The notes under the pieces were generated by a model, which was not told where the DNA came from, did no database searches, and worked only from the letters and a program-made list of their open reading frames with translations. From positions 16,913 through 80,912 of the forward strand of contig CALFMO010000061.1 of the NCBI GenBank assembly GCA_937879855.1: 64,000 nucleotides of DNA, given 5' to 3'. Positions within the stretch are counted from its first letter, which is position 1; each line of letters begins with the position of its first letter. Source of the DNA: an uncultured Acidobacteriaceae bacterium. Lineage in GTDB: Bacteria; Acidobacteriota; Terriglobia; Terriglobales; Acidobacteriaceae. This document shows, one piece after another, positions 16,434 to 25,335 of the stretch. A program made the position numbers and the translations under genes.

Positions 16434-17536
16434 ACACTGCCGGGCTGAATCATGATCTTCATTGACGAAGACTGCGGATGCGCTGCCAGATGCAAGGCCT
16501 GGGGGCTCTGCGCCAGCGGGAAGCGATGACTCACCAGTCGTTCTAAATCCATCTCACGGCTCAGGACGAAACGCACCGACTCCTCCTGCAAATCGACCGA
16601 TGCACTGTAGGACCCCACCAGGGTTTTCTCGTCGACGCAGATAGCTGCTGGATCGATCACAGCTTCTCCGTGCTGCGTTTGCGCAAACAGCAATACTCGC
16701 CCACCGGGACGGGCCGCATCCATCGCGGTGCGAATCAGGGAATTGCCTCCGACCGCGAGGATGACCGCGTCGGCGCCACGCCCTTCTGTATGCTCGCGGA
16801 CGCGCTCCACCACATTCGACCGCGAAGCATCAATTGTAAGGTCTAATCCGAAACTTGATCCTATTCTAAGCCTCTCGGGATACAAATCGGAAGTAATTAC
16901 GGTGGCCCCGGCCCGCTTGGCCAGCACACTCAAGATGATGCCGATGGGGCCTTGGCCGATGGCCAGGACCGTTTCACCTCGGCGCAGGCGCAGGGCCTCG
17001 ATTCCTTTCATGCAGGTGTTTACCGGCTCGACGAAACAGGCCTGCTCGAAGGAGACGCTGTCGGGAATGCGCACGGTGCCGTGCTCGACAATCCAGTCCA
17101 TGACGCGGACATATTCGGCGAAACCGCCGCCGGAAGGCTCAAACCCGGCGGTGCAACCGACCTTCTTGTAGGTCGCGCATTGGGCGAAGGTCTTGTTCTG
17201 GCAGTAAAAACACTGGCGGCAGGGGATGTGGTGGAAGACCATCACGCGGTCGCCAGGGCGGTAATTCTGCACCCCCTCGCCGATGGCAGCGACTACGCCG
17301 GAAGTTTCGTGCCCGAAAATGCGCGGCGAAGAATGCGATCCGGTTGAAATCTTCTTGAGGTCAGTGCCACAGACGCCGCACGAGTGGACCCGGACAAGCA
17401 TCTCCGCGGGGCCAATCTGGGGAACAGGAACGGTTTCCAGGCGTATGTCATTCACGCCGCGGTACACGGCAGCCAGCATAGTCGCAGGGATCGAGCGGGA
17501 ATTGGTTTCGAGCGCAAACTGTCCGGCTATCGCCAT
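16412..17536 (-). CDS. Zinc-dependent medium-chain dehydrogenase (second copy)
   Basis: Paralogue of the following gene. Shows SCGVCGTDLKKIS, FGHETSGVVAAIG, structural zinc cysteines CRQCFYCQNKTFAQC and the Rossmann motif VLAIGQGPIGIILSVLA. The frame is open to 17638, but the ATG at 17536 removes a Pro-rich segment unlike the family; an ATG at 17479 directly before LAAVYRGVNDIRLE would match the family start even better. Overlap with the downstream dehydrogenase gene indicates joint expression. Two adjacent dehydrogenases of the same type suggest sequential or heteromeric oxidation of a polyol (inference). Confidence 0.83.
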   Translation of the reverse strand: MAIAGQFALETNSRSIPATMLAAVYRGVNDIRLETVPVPQIGPAEMLVRVHSCGVCGTDLKKISTGSHSSPRIFGHETSGVVAAIGEGVQNYRPGDRVMVFHHIPCRQCFYCQNKTFAQCATYKKVGCTAGFEPSGGGFAEYVRVMDWIVEHGTVRIPDSVSFEQACFVEPVNTCMKGIEALRLRRGETVLAIGQGPIGIILSVLAKRAGATVITSDLYPERLRIGSSFGLDLTIDASRSNVVERVREHTEGRGADAVILAVGGNSLIRTAMDAARPGGRVLLFAQTQHGEAVIDPAAICVDEKTLVGSYSASVDLQEESVRFVLSREMDLERLVSHRFPLAQSPQALHLAAHPQSSSMKIMIQPGSVWEGNPL

Positions 17537-17838
17537 TGTTTCTATTTTAAATGATGCCGGGGTCGGTTCGTTTCGGGTCAAGGGCATAGGTGAGCTGTTG
17601 GTAACGGGCCTCCAGCCAGCGTGCGGTGGCGTACGCAACTTGTTGGCAGCGACTTCTGTGAGCTACCGGCTTCGAGAGCAAGGACGCCCCTTCGACAAGC
17701 TCAAGGGAGGCTCTGGCGACAGCCAGCAGGATGCCGACGCTACTCTTTGCGCTGATGGGCCGCCGCGCGCCGCCACGGACTTTGCAATCGGTTTCATGCT
17801 ATGCTGCGCAAAACTTTCGGTTTTCCCAGGACTGAACT

Positions 17839-19590
17839 GTGCTGATTGAAATGCGGCTCGAAAACTACGCGGTGATCGACAACCTGTCGGTGGAGTTCGG
17901 GCAGGGATTGAACCTTCTGACCGGCGAGACCGGGGCGGGGAAGTCGATCCTGGTAGACGCCTTGGCGTTGCTGCTGGGCGACAAGGCCTCAAGCGACATA
18001 ATTCGCACCGGCGCCGAGCGCGCTGTAGTGTCCGCAGTGTTTGATGCCGAGGGCGCGGCGGAGAAGCCGCTGGCTGAGATTCTGGAAGCTAATGGATTGG
18101 ACGAGTCGGACGACGGATCGCTCATCCTGAGGCGCGAGATTGCGGCCGGAGGCAAAGGCCGTGTGTTTGTCAACAATCAGCCGGCGACGGTCGCCGTGTT
18201 GCGTTTGCTGGCGCCTTATCTGGCGACGGTTCATGCGCAGAACGAATCCCTAGCATCGTTTGACGGTCCGACGCGACTCAGTTTGCTGGACGCATTTGCG
18301 GGCAGCCAACTGGAAGCAGTAGAGGGCCGCTTTGCGGCATGGAAGGAGATTCGCACCCGTATCTACGACCTGGAGCGCGGCGAACAGGACCGGTTGCGGC
18401 TGGTAGATCTTTGGATTTTCCAGAAAAAGGAGATCGACGAAGCGCGGCTGCAGAGTGAGGAGGACGAGCGGCTGGAGACGGAAAAGCGCGTTCTTGCCAA
18501 CGCCGAAAAAATCTACAACGCGGCGATGAATGCCTTTGACCTGCTGTATGAGGGCAACGGCTCGACCGCGTCGTCGCTGCGTGCGGCGCAAAAGCAGGTG
18601 GAACAACTGGTTCGTTACGAGCCCAAGTTTCAAGAAGCGCTGGCAGCGCTTGAGACGGCGCGCATCAGCGTGGAGGACGTGGGCGCAACCGTGCGCGACT
18701 ATGCGGGAGGAATTCACGCTTCGCCGGAACATCTGGCGCAGGTGGAGGACCGGCTCGCGCTGCTCGATCGGCTGAAGCGGAAATACGGACCGTCGCTGGA
18801 TGAGGTGATGAAGTTCGGTGCGGAAGTCACGCGCAAGTTGGCCGAGGTTGAGAACAAGGACGAAATTCTGCGCGGTTTGCGAAGCGAACTGGCGAAGACG
18901 GCCGGGGAATATCTGAAGGCGGCACGGGCGCTCTCGAAAAAACGCGCGGACGCCGCACGACGGCTAGAAACGCTGGTGGAGGCGGAGATCAACGACCTGG
19001 CAATGAAGTCAGCGTTCCGTATTGAGATGACCAGTTCGGAGGACCAAGGGAACTGGACTGGGTCGGGCTTCGATCAGGTGCTGTACATGATCTCGACGAA
19101 TCCCGGAGAGCCGTTGCGGCAACTGGAGCACATCGCGTCGGGAGGGGAGTTGTCGCGAGTGATGTTGGCGTTGAAGGCTAGCGTGGAGGCGGGTGCAGGC
19201 GAGAAAGTCAAAACTTCCGCCCCTCCGGCAGGCTCGGGGCAGGCCCTGCCGCAAAAAACGCGACAAGGACGGGGCACCCAACGGACGCTGGTTTTTGATG
19301 AGATCGACACCGGGATTGGAGGACGCGCGGCGGAAGCCGTGGGCAAGAAGTTGAAGACGCTGGCGCGATCGAATCAGGTGCTGTGCGTGACCCATCTCCC
19401 GCAGATCGCGACCTTCGGCGATCATCACTACGTCATCGAGAAAAAGGAATCCGGCGGACGCACGCGCACCAGCATTCGGAGAGTTATCGGCGAAGAGCGC
19501 ACGGAAGAAGTAGCGCGCATGCTTAGCGGGGCGAAGCTGACGGAGACTTCCCGGAAACATGCGGAGCAGATGATTAAGGCTAACGGGTGA
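17839..19590 (+). CDS. recN: DNA repair protein RecN
   Basis: SMC-like ATPase acting in double-strand-break repair. Walker A GETGAGKSIL (about residues 30-39), long central coiled-coil region (about 160-380), ABC signature ASGGELSRVMLAL and Walker B TLVFDEIDTGIGG. The normally short stretch between the signature and Walker B is enlarged by about 25 residues (after SVEAGAGEK) that coincide with a palindromic DNA element (19206-19279), which accounts for the length of 583 against about 555 usual. The start is GTG; the first residues LIEMRLENYAVID match the family. Its 3' end overlaps the convergent tonB-like gene by 11 bases. Confidence 0.92.
   Translation: MLIEMRLENYAVIDNLSVEFGQGLNLLTGETGAGKSILVDALALLLGDKASSDIIRTGAERAVVSAVFDAEGAAEKPLAEILEANGLDESDDGSLILRREIAAGGKGRVFVNNQPATVAVLRLLAPYLATVHAQNESLASFDGPTRLSLLDAFAGSQLEAVEGRFAAWKEIRTRIYDLERGEQDRLRLVDLWIFQKKEIDEARLQSEEDERLETEKRVLANAEKIYNAAMNAFDLLYEGNGSTASSLRAAQKQVEQLVRYEPKFQEALAALETARISVEDVGATVRDYAGGIHASPEHLAQVEDRLALLDRLKRKYGPSLDEVMKFGAEVTRKLAEVENKDEILRGLRSELAKTAGEYLKAARALSKKRADAARRLETLVEAEINDLAMKSAFRIEMTSSEDQGNWTGSGFDQVLYMISTNPGEPLRQLEHIASGGELSRVMLALKASVEAGAGEKVKTSAPPAGSGQALPQKTRQGRGTQRTLVFDEIDTGIGGRAAEAVGKKLKTLARSNQVLCVTHLPQIATFGDHHYVIEKKESGGRTRTSIRRVIGEERTEEVARMLSGAKLTETSRKHAEQMIKANG
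19206..19279 (+). repeat. Palindromic element, copy 3 (inside recN)
   Basis: Begins AGTCAAAACTTCCGCCCC, contains CGGCAGG...CCTGCCG as inverted arms, and ends GACAAGGACGGGGCACCC. The two ends match the hpnE copy (AGTCAAAGTCCCC... TGGTGGAGCACCC) in the same relative order. It encodes a Pro/Gln/Lys-rich peptide placed between two conserved ATPase motifs of RecN. Confidence 0.65.
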
Positions 19591-20374
19591 TGATGAGGCG
19601 GTCGGTGGCGCGGCTCTCGGCCAGCGTGGTCTTCTCCGAGTTATCGGCGACCCTGATGCTGAAGTTAACGACGATCTTGGCCATTGTTTCGACCGGCTGT
19701 CCGTCGCGCAACATCGGCTTGAAGTGCCACTCGCGGACCGCCTGCTGAGCGGCTGCCGCCAGAATCGCCGGACCACTCAGTATGTGCAGATCCTGAATAA
19801 TGCCGTCTGCGCCGATTACGGCCTTCAACACCACCGAGCCCTGCACGTTCATATGCTGCGCCAGCAGCGGATAAGAAGGCTCGGGCCGGATCGCGTCAGG
19901 GGAGATCGGCTCACGCTCGGCTGCGTTGTTCACCGGAGCCGCGCTGGGCTGCATAATCTGTATCTTCGAAGCATTGCTCCCTGGACGCGCAACGCGGTGA
20001 GTGGTGCCAGCCACTACTTCCACATTCAACGGAGGCAGCACGGTGCGGGTGACCACAGGAGCGGCGGATTTGGGTGCAGCGGACTTGGGTGTGACGGACT
20101 TTGGGGCAACCTGCTTTTGCGCCACGGGCGCGGGAGTCGATGGTTTCACGGCACTCGGAACCGGCTGCGACCGAGGCGCCGCTGCTTGCTCCGTTCCATC
20201 CGAATCCAGGATGAGAGGGTTCGATCCGAACCAGAAGTCCCGATCGGTGACCAGAAGAACGCCTATGGCAGCGATCAGAATGACGAGGGCGAGCAACAGC
20301 CTGTGGGATTGCCGGGTCTGAAGGGCCGCCCGATCCTCTAAGGTTGCGCTCGGTCTTGTTTTTTGCTGCGTCAT
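19580..20374 (-). CDS. TonB-family protein (energy transducer C-terminal domain)
   Basis: Periplasm-spanning protein with one N-terminal membrane helix (LLLALVILIAAIGVLLV), a Pro/Ala/Lys linker with short KSVTPKSAAPKSAAP repeats, and a C-terminal TonB domain: PEPSYPLLAQHMNVQGSVVL, then VIGADGIIQDLHILSG and AAAQQAVREWHFKPML. In this family the domain contacts outer-membrane receptors or works with ExbBD-like motors. No exbBD genes adjoin, but tolQR lie 7 kb away. The frame is open to 20449; the ATG at 20374 (MTQQKTRPSAT) gives a short cytoplasmic lead before the helix, and ATGs at 20425 and 20449 are alternatives. Confidence 0.82.
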   Translation of the reverse strand: MTQQKTRPSATLEDRAALQTRQSHRLLLALVILIAAIGVLLVTDRDFWFGSNPLILDSDGTEQAAAPRSQPVPSAVKPSTPAPVAQKQVAPKSVTPKSAAPKSAAPVVTRTVLPPLNVEVVAGTTHRVARPGSNASKIQIMQPSAAPVNNAAEREPISPDAIRPEPSYPLLAQHMNVQGSVVLKAVIGADGIIQDLHILSGPAILAAAAQQAVREWHFKPMLRDGQPVETMAKIVVNFSIRVADNSEKTTLAESRATDRLIITR

Positions 20375-20584
20375 TTTCGCTGACCCGAACCCGGCTGATC
20401 TGGAAGTCTGCCTAACGACCTTCATATGTTGCGCGAACTGGCACGCCATGACAATGGCACGCGCCGGGGGGAAGGGGGCACGACCGGGCCATGCGACTGA
20501 GCCGACGGGTTTTGTGCTTCGGGAGGACCCCTGTTGTGATTTCCGTCACAGCCCGGCGCTCTCCCGTGGGATATACGGTGAAGC

Positions 20585-21370
20585 ATGAAACCGCATAGTC
20601 AGAAAGATCGCGTCACTTGGCTCCGGGGGCCCGCAGTCCATTGTGAAGATATGCCGACAGATTCAGAGACCCCGTGGCGGCTGGTGCTACTGGGAGCGCC
20701 CGGCGTGGGCAAAGGCACGCAGGCCGAGCTCCTCAATCAACGAATTGGCGCCTGCCATCTCTCCACTGGCGACATTTTTCGGGCTGCCGGGAGCTGCGGT
20801 GAATGCGGGCTGAGCCCTGCGATGCAGCAAGCGCTGGAGTACATGCGGCGCGGCGCCCTGGTGCCGGATGCAACTGTGTGGGAGATCGTTCGCGAGCGAC
20901 TCAGCTGCCTGCAATGCGATGGTGGCTTCATTCTCGATGGGTTTCCCCGAACGTTGGGGCAGGCTGAATCCTTGAAGCAATTGATGGATAGCGAAGGGCT
21001 AGGACTGACCGCCGTCGTGAGTTATACGCTGCCCTTGTCCGAAATCGTAGACCGCTTGGGCGGCCGCAGGACTTGCGAGAAATGCAAGGCGGTATATCAC
21101 GTGATCGAGCGCCCGCCCAAGGTTGCGGATCGCTGCGATCGCTGTGAGGGCAAGCTGTTTCAGCGCGAGGATGACCGGCCTGAATCGATCAAAGTGCGCC
21201 TCGAAACCTACGAGAGGAGCACGGCACCGCTGATCGAGTTCTATCAAAAACTTTGCCTGCTCATCGAAGTAGAGGCCAAAGGTTCTCCTGAGGAAATCTG
21301 CCATCGGACGCTGAAGCAACTCAGAGCGCACCACGCCCGAAGAGTGGGTTCGCTGGCGGCGCTCGACTAA
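20585..21370 (+). CDS. Adenylate kinase-like nucleoside monophosphate kinase
   Basis: Catalyses ATP + AMP to 2 ADP in the family. P-loop GAPGVGKGTQ, AMP-binding region STGDIFRAAG and GFILDGFPRTLGQAE, and a zinc-type LID with CEKC ... CDRC followed by FQREDDRPESIKVRLETYERSTAPLIEFY. Two extra cysteines (SCGEC, within the AMP-binding domain) are unusual. The N-terminus has about 28 residues before the P-loop strand; an internal ATG at 20651 would remove most of it, while the upstream ATG has a GGTGA at suitable spacing. It stands alone instead of in the ribosomal secY-adk arrangement, so it may be a second adenylate kinase gene (inference). Confidence 0.85.
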   Translation: MKPHSQKDRVTWLRGPAVHCEDMPTDSETPWRLVLLGAPGVGKGTQAELLNQRIGACHLSTGDIFRAAGSCGECGLSPAMQQALEYMRRGALVPDATVWEIVRERLSCLQCDGGFILDGFPRTLGQAESLKQLMDSEGLGLTAVVSYTLPLSEIVDRLGGRRTCEKCKAVYHVIERPPKVADRCDRCEGKLFQREDDRPESIKVRLETYERSTAPLIEFYQKLCLLIEVEAKGSPEEICHRTLKQLRAHHARRVGSLAALD

Positions 21371-21549
21371 GGCCCTTGGCCCCGTGCCATTCAAGGGTCA
21401 GATTTCCCTGTTCGCTGCTAATCCCCGCGCTTTCTGTGGCTTACGTTGACCACCCCGGCACTTTCCGGTAGTTTATTAGTATCGCCACAATGGGGATCGT
21501 GTACCCTAAGGGCAGGGGTTTGTGGCGGCTTTTGAGACTGAGAAAGCAG

Positions 21550-21582
21550 ATTCCTCGCTTCGCTCGGTATGACATGTAAGGG
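21550..21582. repeat. Single arm of an ATTCCTCGCTTCGCTCGG-type repeat
   Basis: GCAGATTCCTCGCTTCGCTCGGTATGACATG matches one arm of the inverted repeat at 36192-36267. It lies in the 293-base gap before ispH, where I see nothing else of note. Confidence 0.5.
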
Positions 21583-21663
21583 ACGAGTGCTTGTGAAGGG
21601 GCTTAGTCCCGAAGAGTTGACGAGGCGGAGCGTTTCTGGAATTTGGGGAGTGGGCTAAACATC

Positions 21664-22653
21664 GTGGCTGGAATTCTAGGCAAGACCGACGGAAAAACTC
21701 TACTGTTGCTGAAGCCGAGAGGTTTCTGCGCGGGCGTGGTGCGGGCCATCGATGTCGTCCGCATTGCCCTGGAGGCGTTTGGGCCGCCGATTTATGTGCG
21801 CAAGGAAATCGTCCATAACAGCTTTGTGGTCGAGGAACTGCGCGGCAAGGGCGCGATTTTTGTCGATAGCGAAGACGAAGTGCCCAACGGCGAACGCATC
21901 ATTTACAGCGCGCACGGAGTTTCTCCGGAAGTGCGCGAACACAGCGCGCGGCGCGGGTTGCGGGTGATTGATGCGACTTGTCCGCTGGTCACCAAGGTCC
22001 ATGTGGAAGCCGTGAAATTCGCCAAGGAAGGGTATTCGCTCATCCTGATCGGCCACAAAGATCACGATGAAGTGGTTGGAACTCTGGGCGAAGCGCCGCT
22101 GGTCACGCAGGTTGTGGGATCGCCTGAGCAGGTGAAATCGCTGAGCGTGCCTGACCCGGATCGCGTTGCTTACTTGACGCAGACTACTCTGAGCCTGGAT
22201 GAGACCAAGGACATTATCACGGCGCTGAAGAAGAAATTTCCCAACATCAAAGGCCCCGCCGCGCAGGATATCTGCTACGCCACCGAGAACCGCCAGGTCG
22301 CGGTGAAGCAAGTAGCTTCGGAATCCGACTTGCTGCTCGTCGTCGGGTCGGAAAACAGTTCGAACTCCAACCGCTTGGTGGAAGTGGCGCGCAACCTGGG
22401 CACGAACGCGCATTTGATCGACAGTTGCAACGACATTGAGGCGGAGTGGCTGAAGGGCGTGAAGACTATTGCGTTGACCGCCGGAGCCTCCGCACCCGAG
22501 TGCCTCGTCGAAGAAACGGTGACGTTCTTGCGCAACAAGGGATTCGACAACTTGCAGGAACTGGAAGTGATGCCTGAGAACGTACGCTTTGGGCTGCCGC
22601 CCGAGATCGTTGAGGCGATTGCAGCCGCCCCGTCGAGCGCGACTGCTGATTAG
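21664..22653 (+). CDS. ispH: 4-hydroxy-3-methylbut-2-enyl diphosphate reductase (IspH/LytB)
   Basis: Iron-sulfur enzyme producing IPP and DMAPP in the last step of the MEP pathway, the source of farnesyl diphosphate for hopanoids. The three cluster cysteines are in KPRGFCAGV, DATCPLVTKVH and QDICYATENRQ, and the motifs SAHGVSPEV, YLTQTTLS, VGSENSSNS and TAGASAPE are all present. Length fits the family (about 310-330). The frame is open to a TTG at 21643; the GTG at 21664 is chosen as being preceded by a GGGGAG and closer to the family start. The location between squalene genes and squalene-hopene cyclase fits a shared terpenoid role. Confidence 0.93.
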   Translation: MAGILGKTDGKTLLLLKPRGFCAGVVRAIDVVRIALEAFGPPIYVRKEIVHNSFVVEELRGKGAIFVDSEDEVPNGERIIYSAHGVSPEVREHSARRGLRVIDATCPLVTKVHVEAVKFAKEGYSLILIGHKDHDEVVGTLGEAPLVTQVVGSPEQVKSLSVPDPDRVAYLTQTTLSLDETKDIITALKKKFPNIKGPAAQDICYATENRQVAVKQVASESDLLLVVGSENSSNSNRLVEVARNLGTNAHLIDSCNDIEAEWLKGVKTIALTAGASAPECLVEETVTFLRNKGFDNLQELEVMPENVRFGLPPEIVEAIAAAPSSATAD

Positions 22654-22685
22654 TTGCAAGCGTTGTGTTTACAAAGGTGTGAGAT

Positions 22686-22880
22686 ATGAACATTGACGAG
22701 CGCCTTGATCGGTTGACCGAGCGGCACGAAGCCCTGACCCAAACGGTGGAGATTCTCGCCCGAACCACCCACGAACATACTCAGCAGATCACCGACATCA
22801 TGGAAGCCGCTGCTCGCCTCTTACACATCGCCCAAATCCACGAACAGCGCCTGACGCGTCTGGAGGGTGGCGAACAATGA
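22686..22880 (+). CDS. Small coiled-coil protein of unknown function
   Basis: 64-residue, fully hydrophilic, heptad-like protein (MNIDERLDRLTERHEALTQT...). Predicted to be one long helix that would oligomerise. It starts 32 bases after ispH with AAAGGTGTGAG as ribosome binding site and ends 31 bases before the shc ATG, so it is co-transcribed with both. Similar tiny coiled-coil proteins are frequent in Acidobacteria, with no assigned role. Confidence 0.75.
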   Translation: MNIDERLDRLTERHEALTQTVEILARTTHEHTQQITDIMEAAARLLHIAQIHEQRLTRLEGGEQ

Positions 22881-22911
22881 ACGTTCGCGATTGAAACGGA
22901 GTAGTGAATTC

Positions 22912-24894
22912 ATGGAGAATAGCTCCCCCGATTCCAACATAGTTTCCGTACCTCTAGGTTCAAACCCACAGCTTCGCTTCGGAAAAATTGAGGAACTGGG
23001 CAGCCGCGTAGGCGCGGCGATTGCCGCTGCGCGCAAGTATCTTTTTTCGCAGCAGCACGAAGATGGATATTGGTGTGGAGAACTCGAGGCGGATACGACG
23101 CTCGAGTCGGACTACATCCTGCTGCACACGCTGCTCGGTACCGGGAATCAGGAGAGGTTTCAGAAGGCAGCCAACTGGATTCTGCGTCACCAGAACGAAG
23201 ACGGCGGGTGGAGTATTTACGCCGCCGGGCCGTCGAACATCAGCGCGTCGGTGAAAGCCTACTTTGGCCTGAAGCTGGCGGGATACACGGCGGATCATCC
23301 GGCCCTGCAGCGCGCCCGCAAGAAAATCCTGGAGATGGGCGGCGTCACCGAAGTTAATACATTTACCAAGATCTATCTGTGTTTCTTTGGGCAATACGAC
23401 TACGACGCAGTCCCGGCGATTCCGCCTGAGATCGTGCTGTTCCCCAACTGGTTCTGGTTCAACATCTACGAAATTTCTTCGTGGTCGCGCGCCATTCTCG
23501 TTCCGTTGTCAATCTGCTACGCCAAGAAGCCGTTCAAGAAAATTCCGCGCGAGATGGGCGTGGAGGAATTGTTTGTCGGCGGAATGCAGAAGTCGCGCAT
23601 GCACTTGCATTGGGCCAAAAAGCTGGTTTCGTGGCGCAATTTCTTCCTAGTGCTCGATCGCATGACGCACTGGCTGGAGCGCGTACACGTTCGGCCTCTG
23701 CGCTCGATCGCCTTGAAGAGCGCGGAGAAATGGATGCTCGAACGCTTCGAGATGAGCGACGGGCTGGGCGCGATCTATCCCTCGATGATGAACGCGATCA
23801 TCGCGCTGCGCTGCCTGGGATATTCGCTGGACGATCCGCAGGTGATTCGCGCGATGGACGAGTTTGAAAAGTTGGGGATCGAGGAGGAAGACACGTTCCG
23901 CATGCAGCCTTGCATGTCTCCTGTATGGGATACAGCGTACGCAATGTTTGCGCTGGGCGAGGCAGGAGTGCCGGCGGATGATCCACGGATGGTGAAGTGC
24001 GCGGACTGGATTCTGCAGAAACAAGTACGCAATGTGGGCGATTGGAAAGTGAAGAACAAGACCGGGCAGCCGGGTGGCTGGTACTTCGAGTTTAACAACG
24101 AGTTTTATCCCGATGTGGATGATAGTGCGATGGTTTGCCTGGGGCTGAGTCGGGTCGAGCACCCTAATGGGCGCTACCAGCGCGAGTCGGTGCAGCGCGC
24201 CATCGACTGGATCTTTTCCATGCAGTGCAAGAATGGCGGCTGGGCGTCGTTTGACAAAGACAACGACAAGATGGTGTTCCAGTACATTCCTTTCGCCGAT
24301 CACAATGCGATGCTCGACCCGCCGACCGTGGACATCACCGGTCGCATCCTCGAGATGCTCGCGACCTACGGGTACGACAAAGATCATCGCGCGGTGAAGC
24401 GGGCAATTCAATTCATTCGCGACGAACAGGAGCCGGATGGCAGCTGGTTCGGTCGCTGGGGCGTGAACTACATCTACGGCACGGCGCTGGTATTGCGCGG
24501 GTTTGACGCGATCGGCATGGACCTGCATGAGCCCTGCGTGCAACAGGGCGCCGAATGGTTGCGCATGGTGCAGAACGCCGACGGCGGATGGGGAGAGACC
24601 GTGGGCTCCTACGACGATCCGAGCTTGCGTGGGCAGGGCGAGAGCACGCCTTCGCAGACCGCGTGGGCGATCTTGGGATTGCTGGCAGCGAACGATATTC
24701 GCAGCGACTCTGTGGCGCGCGGTGTTGCCTACCTGCTGCGTACGCAGCGAAAAGACGGATCGTGGGATGAGCCGTTCTTCACAGGCACTGGCTTCCCGCG
24801 CGTGTTCTATTTGATGTACCACCTCTACCGCGATTACTTCCCCCTGCTGGCGCTGACGACGTATGCCAAGGTGATGGAGAAGAACGGGGCCTAG
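22912..24894 (+). CDS. shc: Squalene-hopene cyclase
   Basis: Monotopic membrane enzyme cyclising squalene to hopene/hopanol (HpnF). The catalytic DXDD motif reads DVDD at residues 401-404, and repeated QW motifs (for example QQHEDGYWCGE, QNEDGGWSIY, QCKNGGWASF, QEPDGSWFGRWG, QNADGGWGE, QRKDGSWDE) are spread along the protein. Length of about 660 fits. The frame opens at a GTG at 22867, but the ATG at 22912 follows AACGGAG and leaves the usual N-terminus. Upstream are ispH and a small coiled-coil gene; downstream are a cupin gene, hpnA and hpnG on the same strand. Confidence 0.95.
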   Translation: MENSSPDSNIVSVPLGSNPQLRFGKIEELGSRVGAAIAAARKYLFSQQHEDGYWCGELEADTTLESDYILLHTLLGTGNQERFQKAANWILRHQNEDGGWSIYAAGPSNISASVKAYFGLKLAGYTADHPALQRARKKILEMGGVTEVNTFTKIYLCFFGQYDYDAVPAIPPEIVLFPNWFWFNIYEISSWSRAILVPLSICYAKKPFKKIPREMGVEELFVGGMQKSRMHLHWAKKLVSWRNFFLVLDRMTHWLERVHVRPLRSIALKSAEKWMLERFEMSDGLGAIYPSMMNAIIALRCLGYSLDDPQVIRAMDEFEKLGIEEEDTFRMQPCMSPVWDTAYAMFALGEAGVPADDPRMVKCADWILQKQVRNVGDWKVKNKTGQPGGWYFEFNNEFYPDVDDSAMVCLGLSRVEHPNGRYQRESVQRAIDWIFSMQCKNGGWASFDKDNDKMVFQYIPFADHNAMLDPPTVDITGRILEMLATYGYDKDHRAVKRAIQFIRDEQEPDGSWFGRWGVNYIYGTALVLRGFDAIGMDLHEPCVQQGAEWLRMVQNADGGWGETVGSYDDPSLRGQGESTPSQTAWAILGLLAANDIRSDSVARGVAYLLRTQRKDGSWDEPFFTGTGFPRVFYLMYHLYRDYFPLLALTTYAKVMEKNGA

Positions 24895-24945
24895 ATGGTT
24901 CGCGTTTCTTCGCTCGATTGATGCAGGCTGGTCTCTATTATCCTG

Positions 24946-25335
24946 ATGGCGATGGCCTTAGCTATGCCGACACTCGAAACTGTTCTGAAACGTTTTGAAA
25001 CGCCCGACGAACTGCGGACGTTCGAAAAAGGAAAGTTCGAACTGGTTCGCCTCGGCGGTATGACGATCGGTCGGGCCACTTACGAGCCGGGATGGAAATG
25101 GTCACTACATGTTGGGCCCACCGTAGGCGCGTCGCGCTGCAACGTCGAGCATGTTGGGCTAGTGCTCTCTGGCTGCGCCACAGCCGCGATGGAGGATGGC
25201 ACAATCCACGAACTTCGCCCCGGAGTGCTCTTTCACATTCCACCCGGGCCGCCCGGCCATGATAGTTGGGTCGTGGGAAACGAGCCCTATGTCTCGCTCC
25301 ATTTTCTCGGCGCGGACCAATACGCGCATAAATAG
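24946..25335 (+). CDS. Cupin-domain protein
   Basis: Single small beta-barrel protein with a recognisable cupin 2 layout: W-K-WSLHVGP, EHVGLVLSGCATAAMEDG, ELRPGVLFHIPPGPPGHDSWV. Some metal ligands are present (HVG, EH, HD) but motif 1 is not canonical, so catalytic function is uncertain. It sits between shc and hpnA, 51 bases after shc. Two in-frame ATGs (24946 and 24952) follow a TATTAT by only four bases, with no clear ribosome binding site; ATG 24964 is a further candidate. Confidence 0.8.
   Translation: MAMALAMPTLETVLKRFETPDELRTFEKGKFELVRLGGMTIGRATYEPGWKWSLHVGPTVGASRCNVEHVGLVLSGCATAAMEDGTIHELRPGVLFHIPPGPPGHDSWVVGNEPYVSLHFLGADQYAHK

Noticed and set aside
17684..17710. CCCCTTCGACAAGCTCAAGGG upstream of recN
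   Set aside because: Resembles a dispersed repeat arm found in many bacteria, but a single short arm is too little to call.
23647..24822. 391-codon minus-strand frame opposite shc
   Set aside because: Shadow frame; shc is unmistakable with DXDD and QW motifs.
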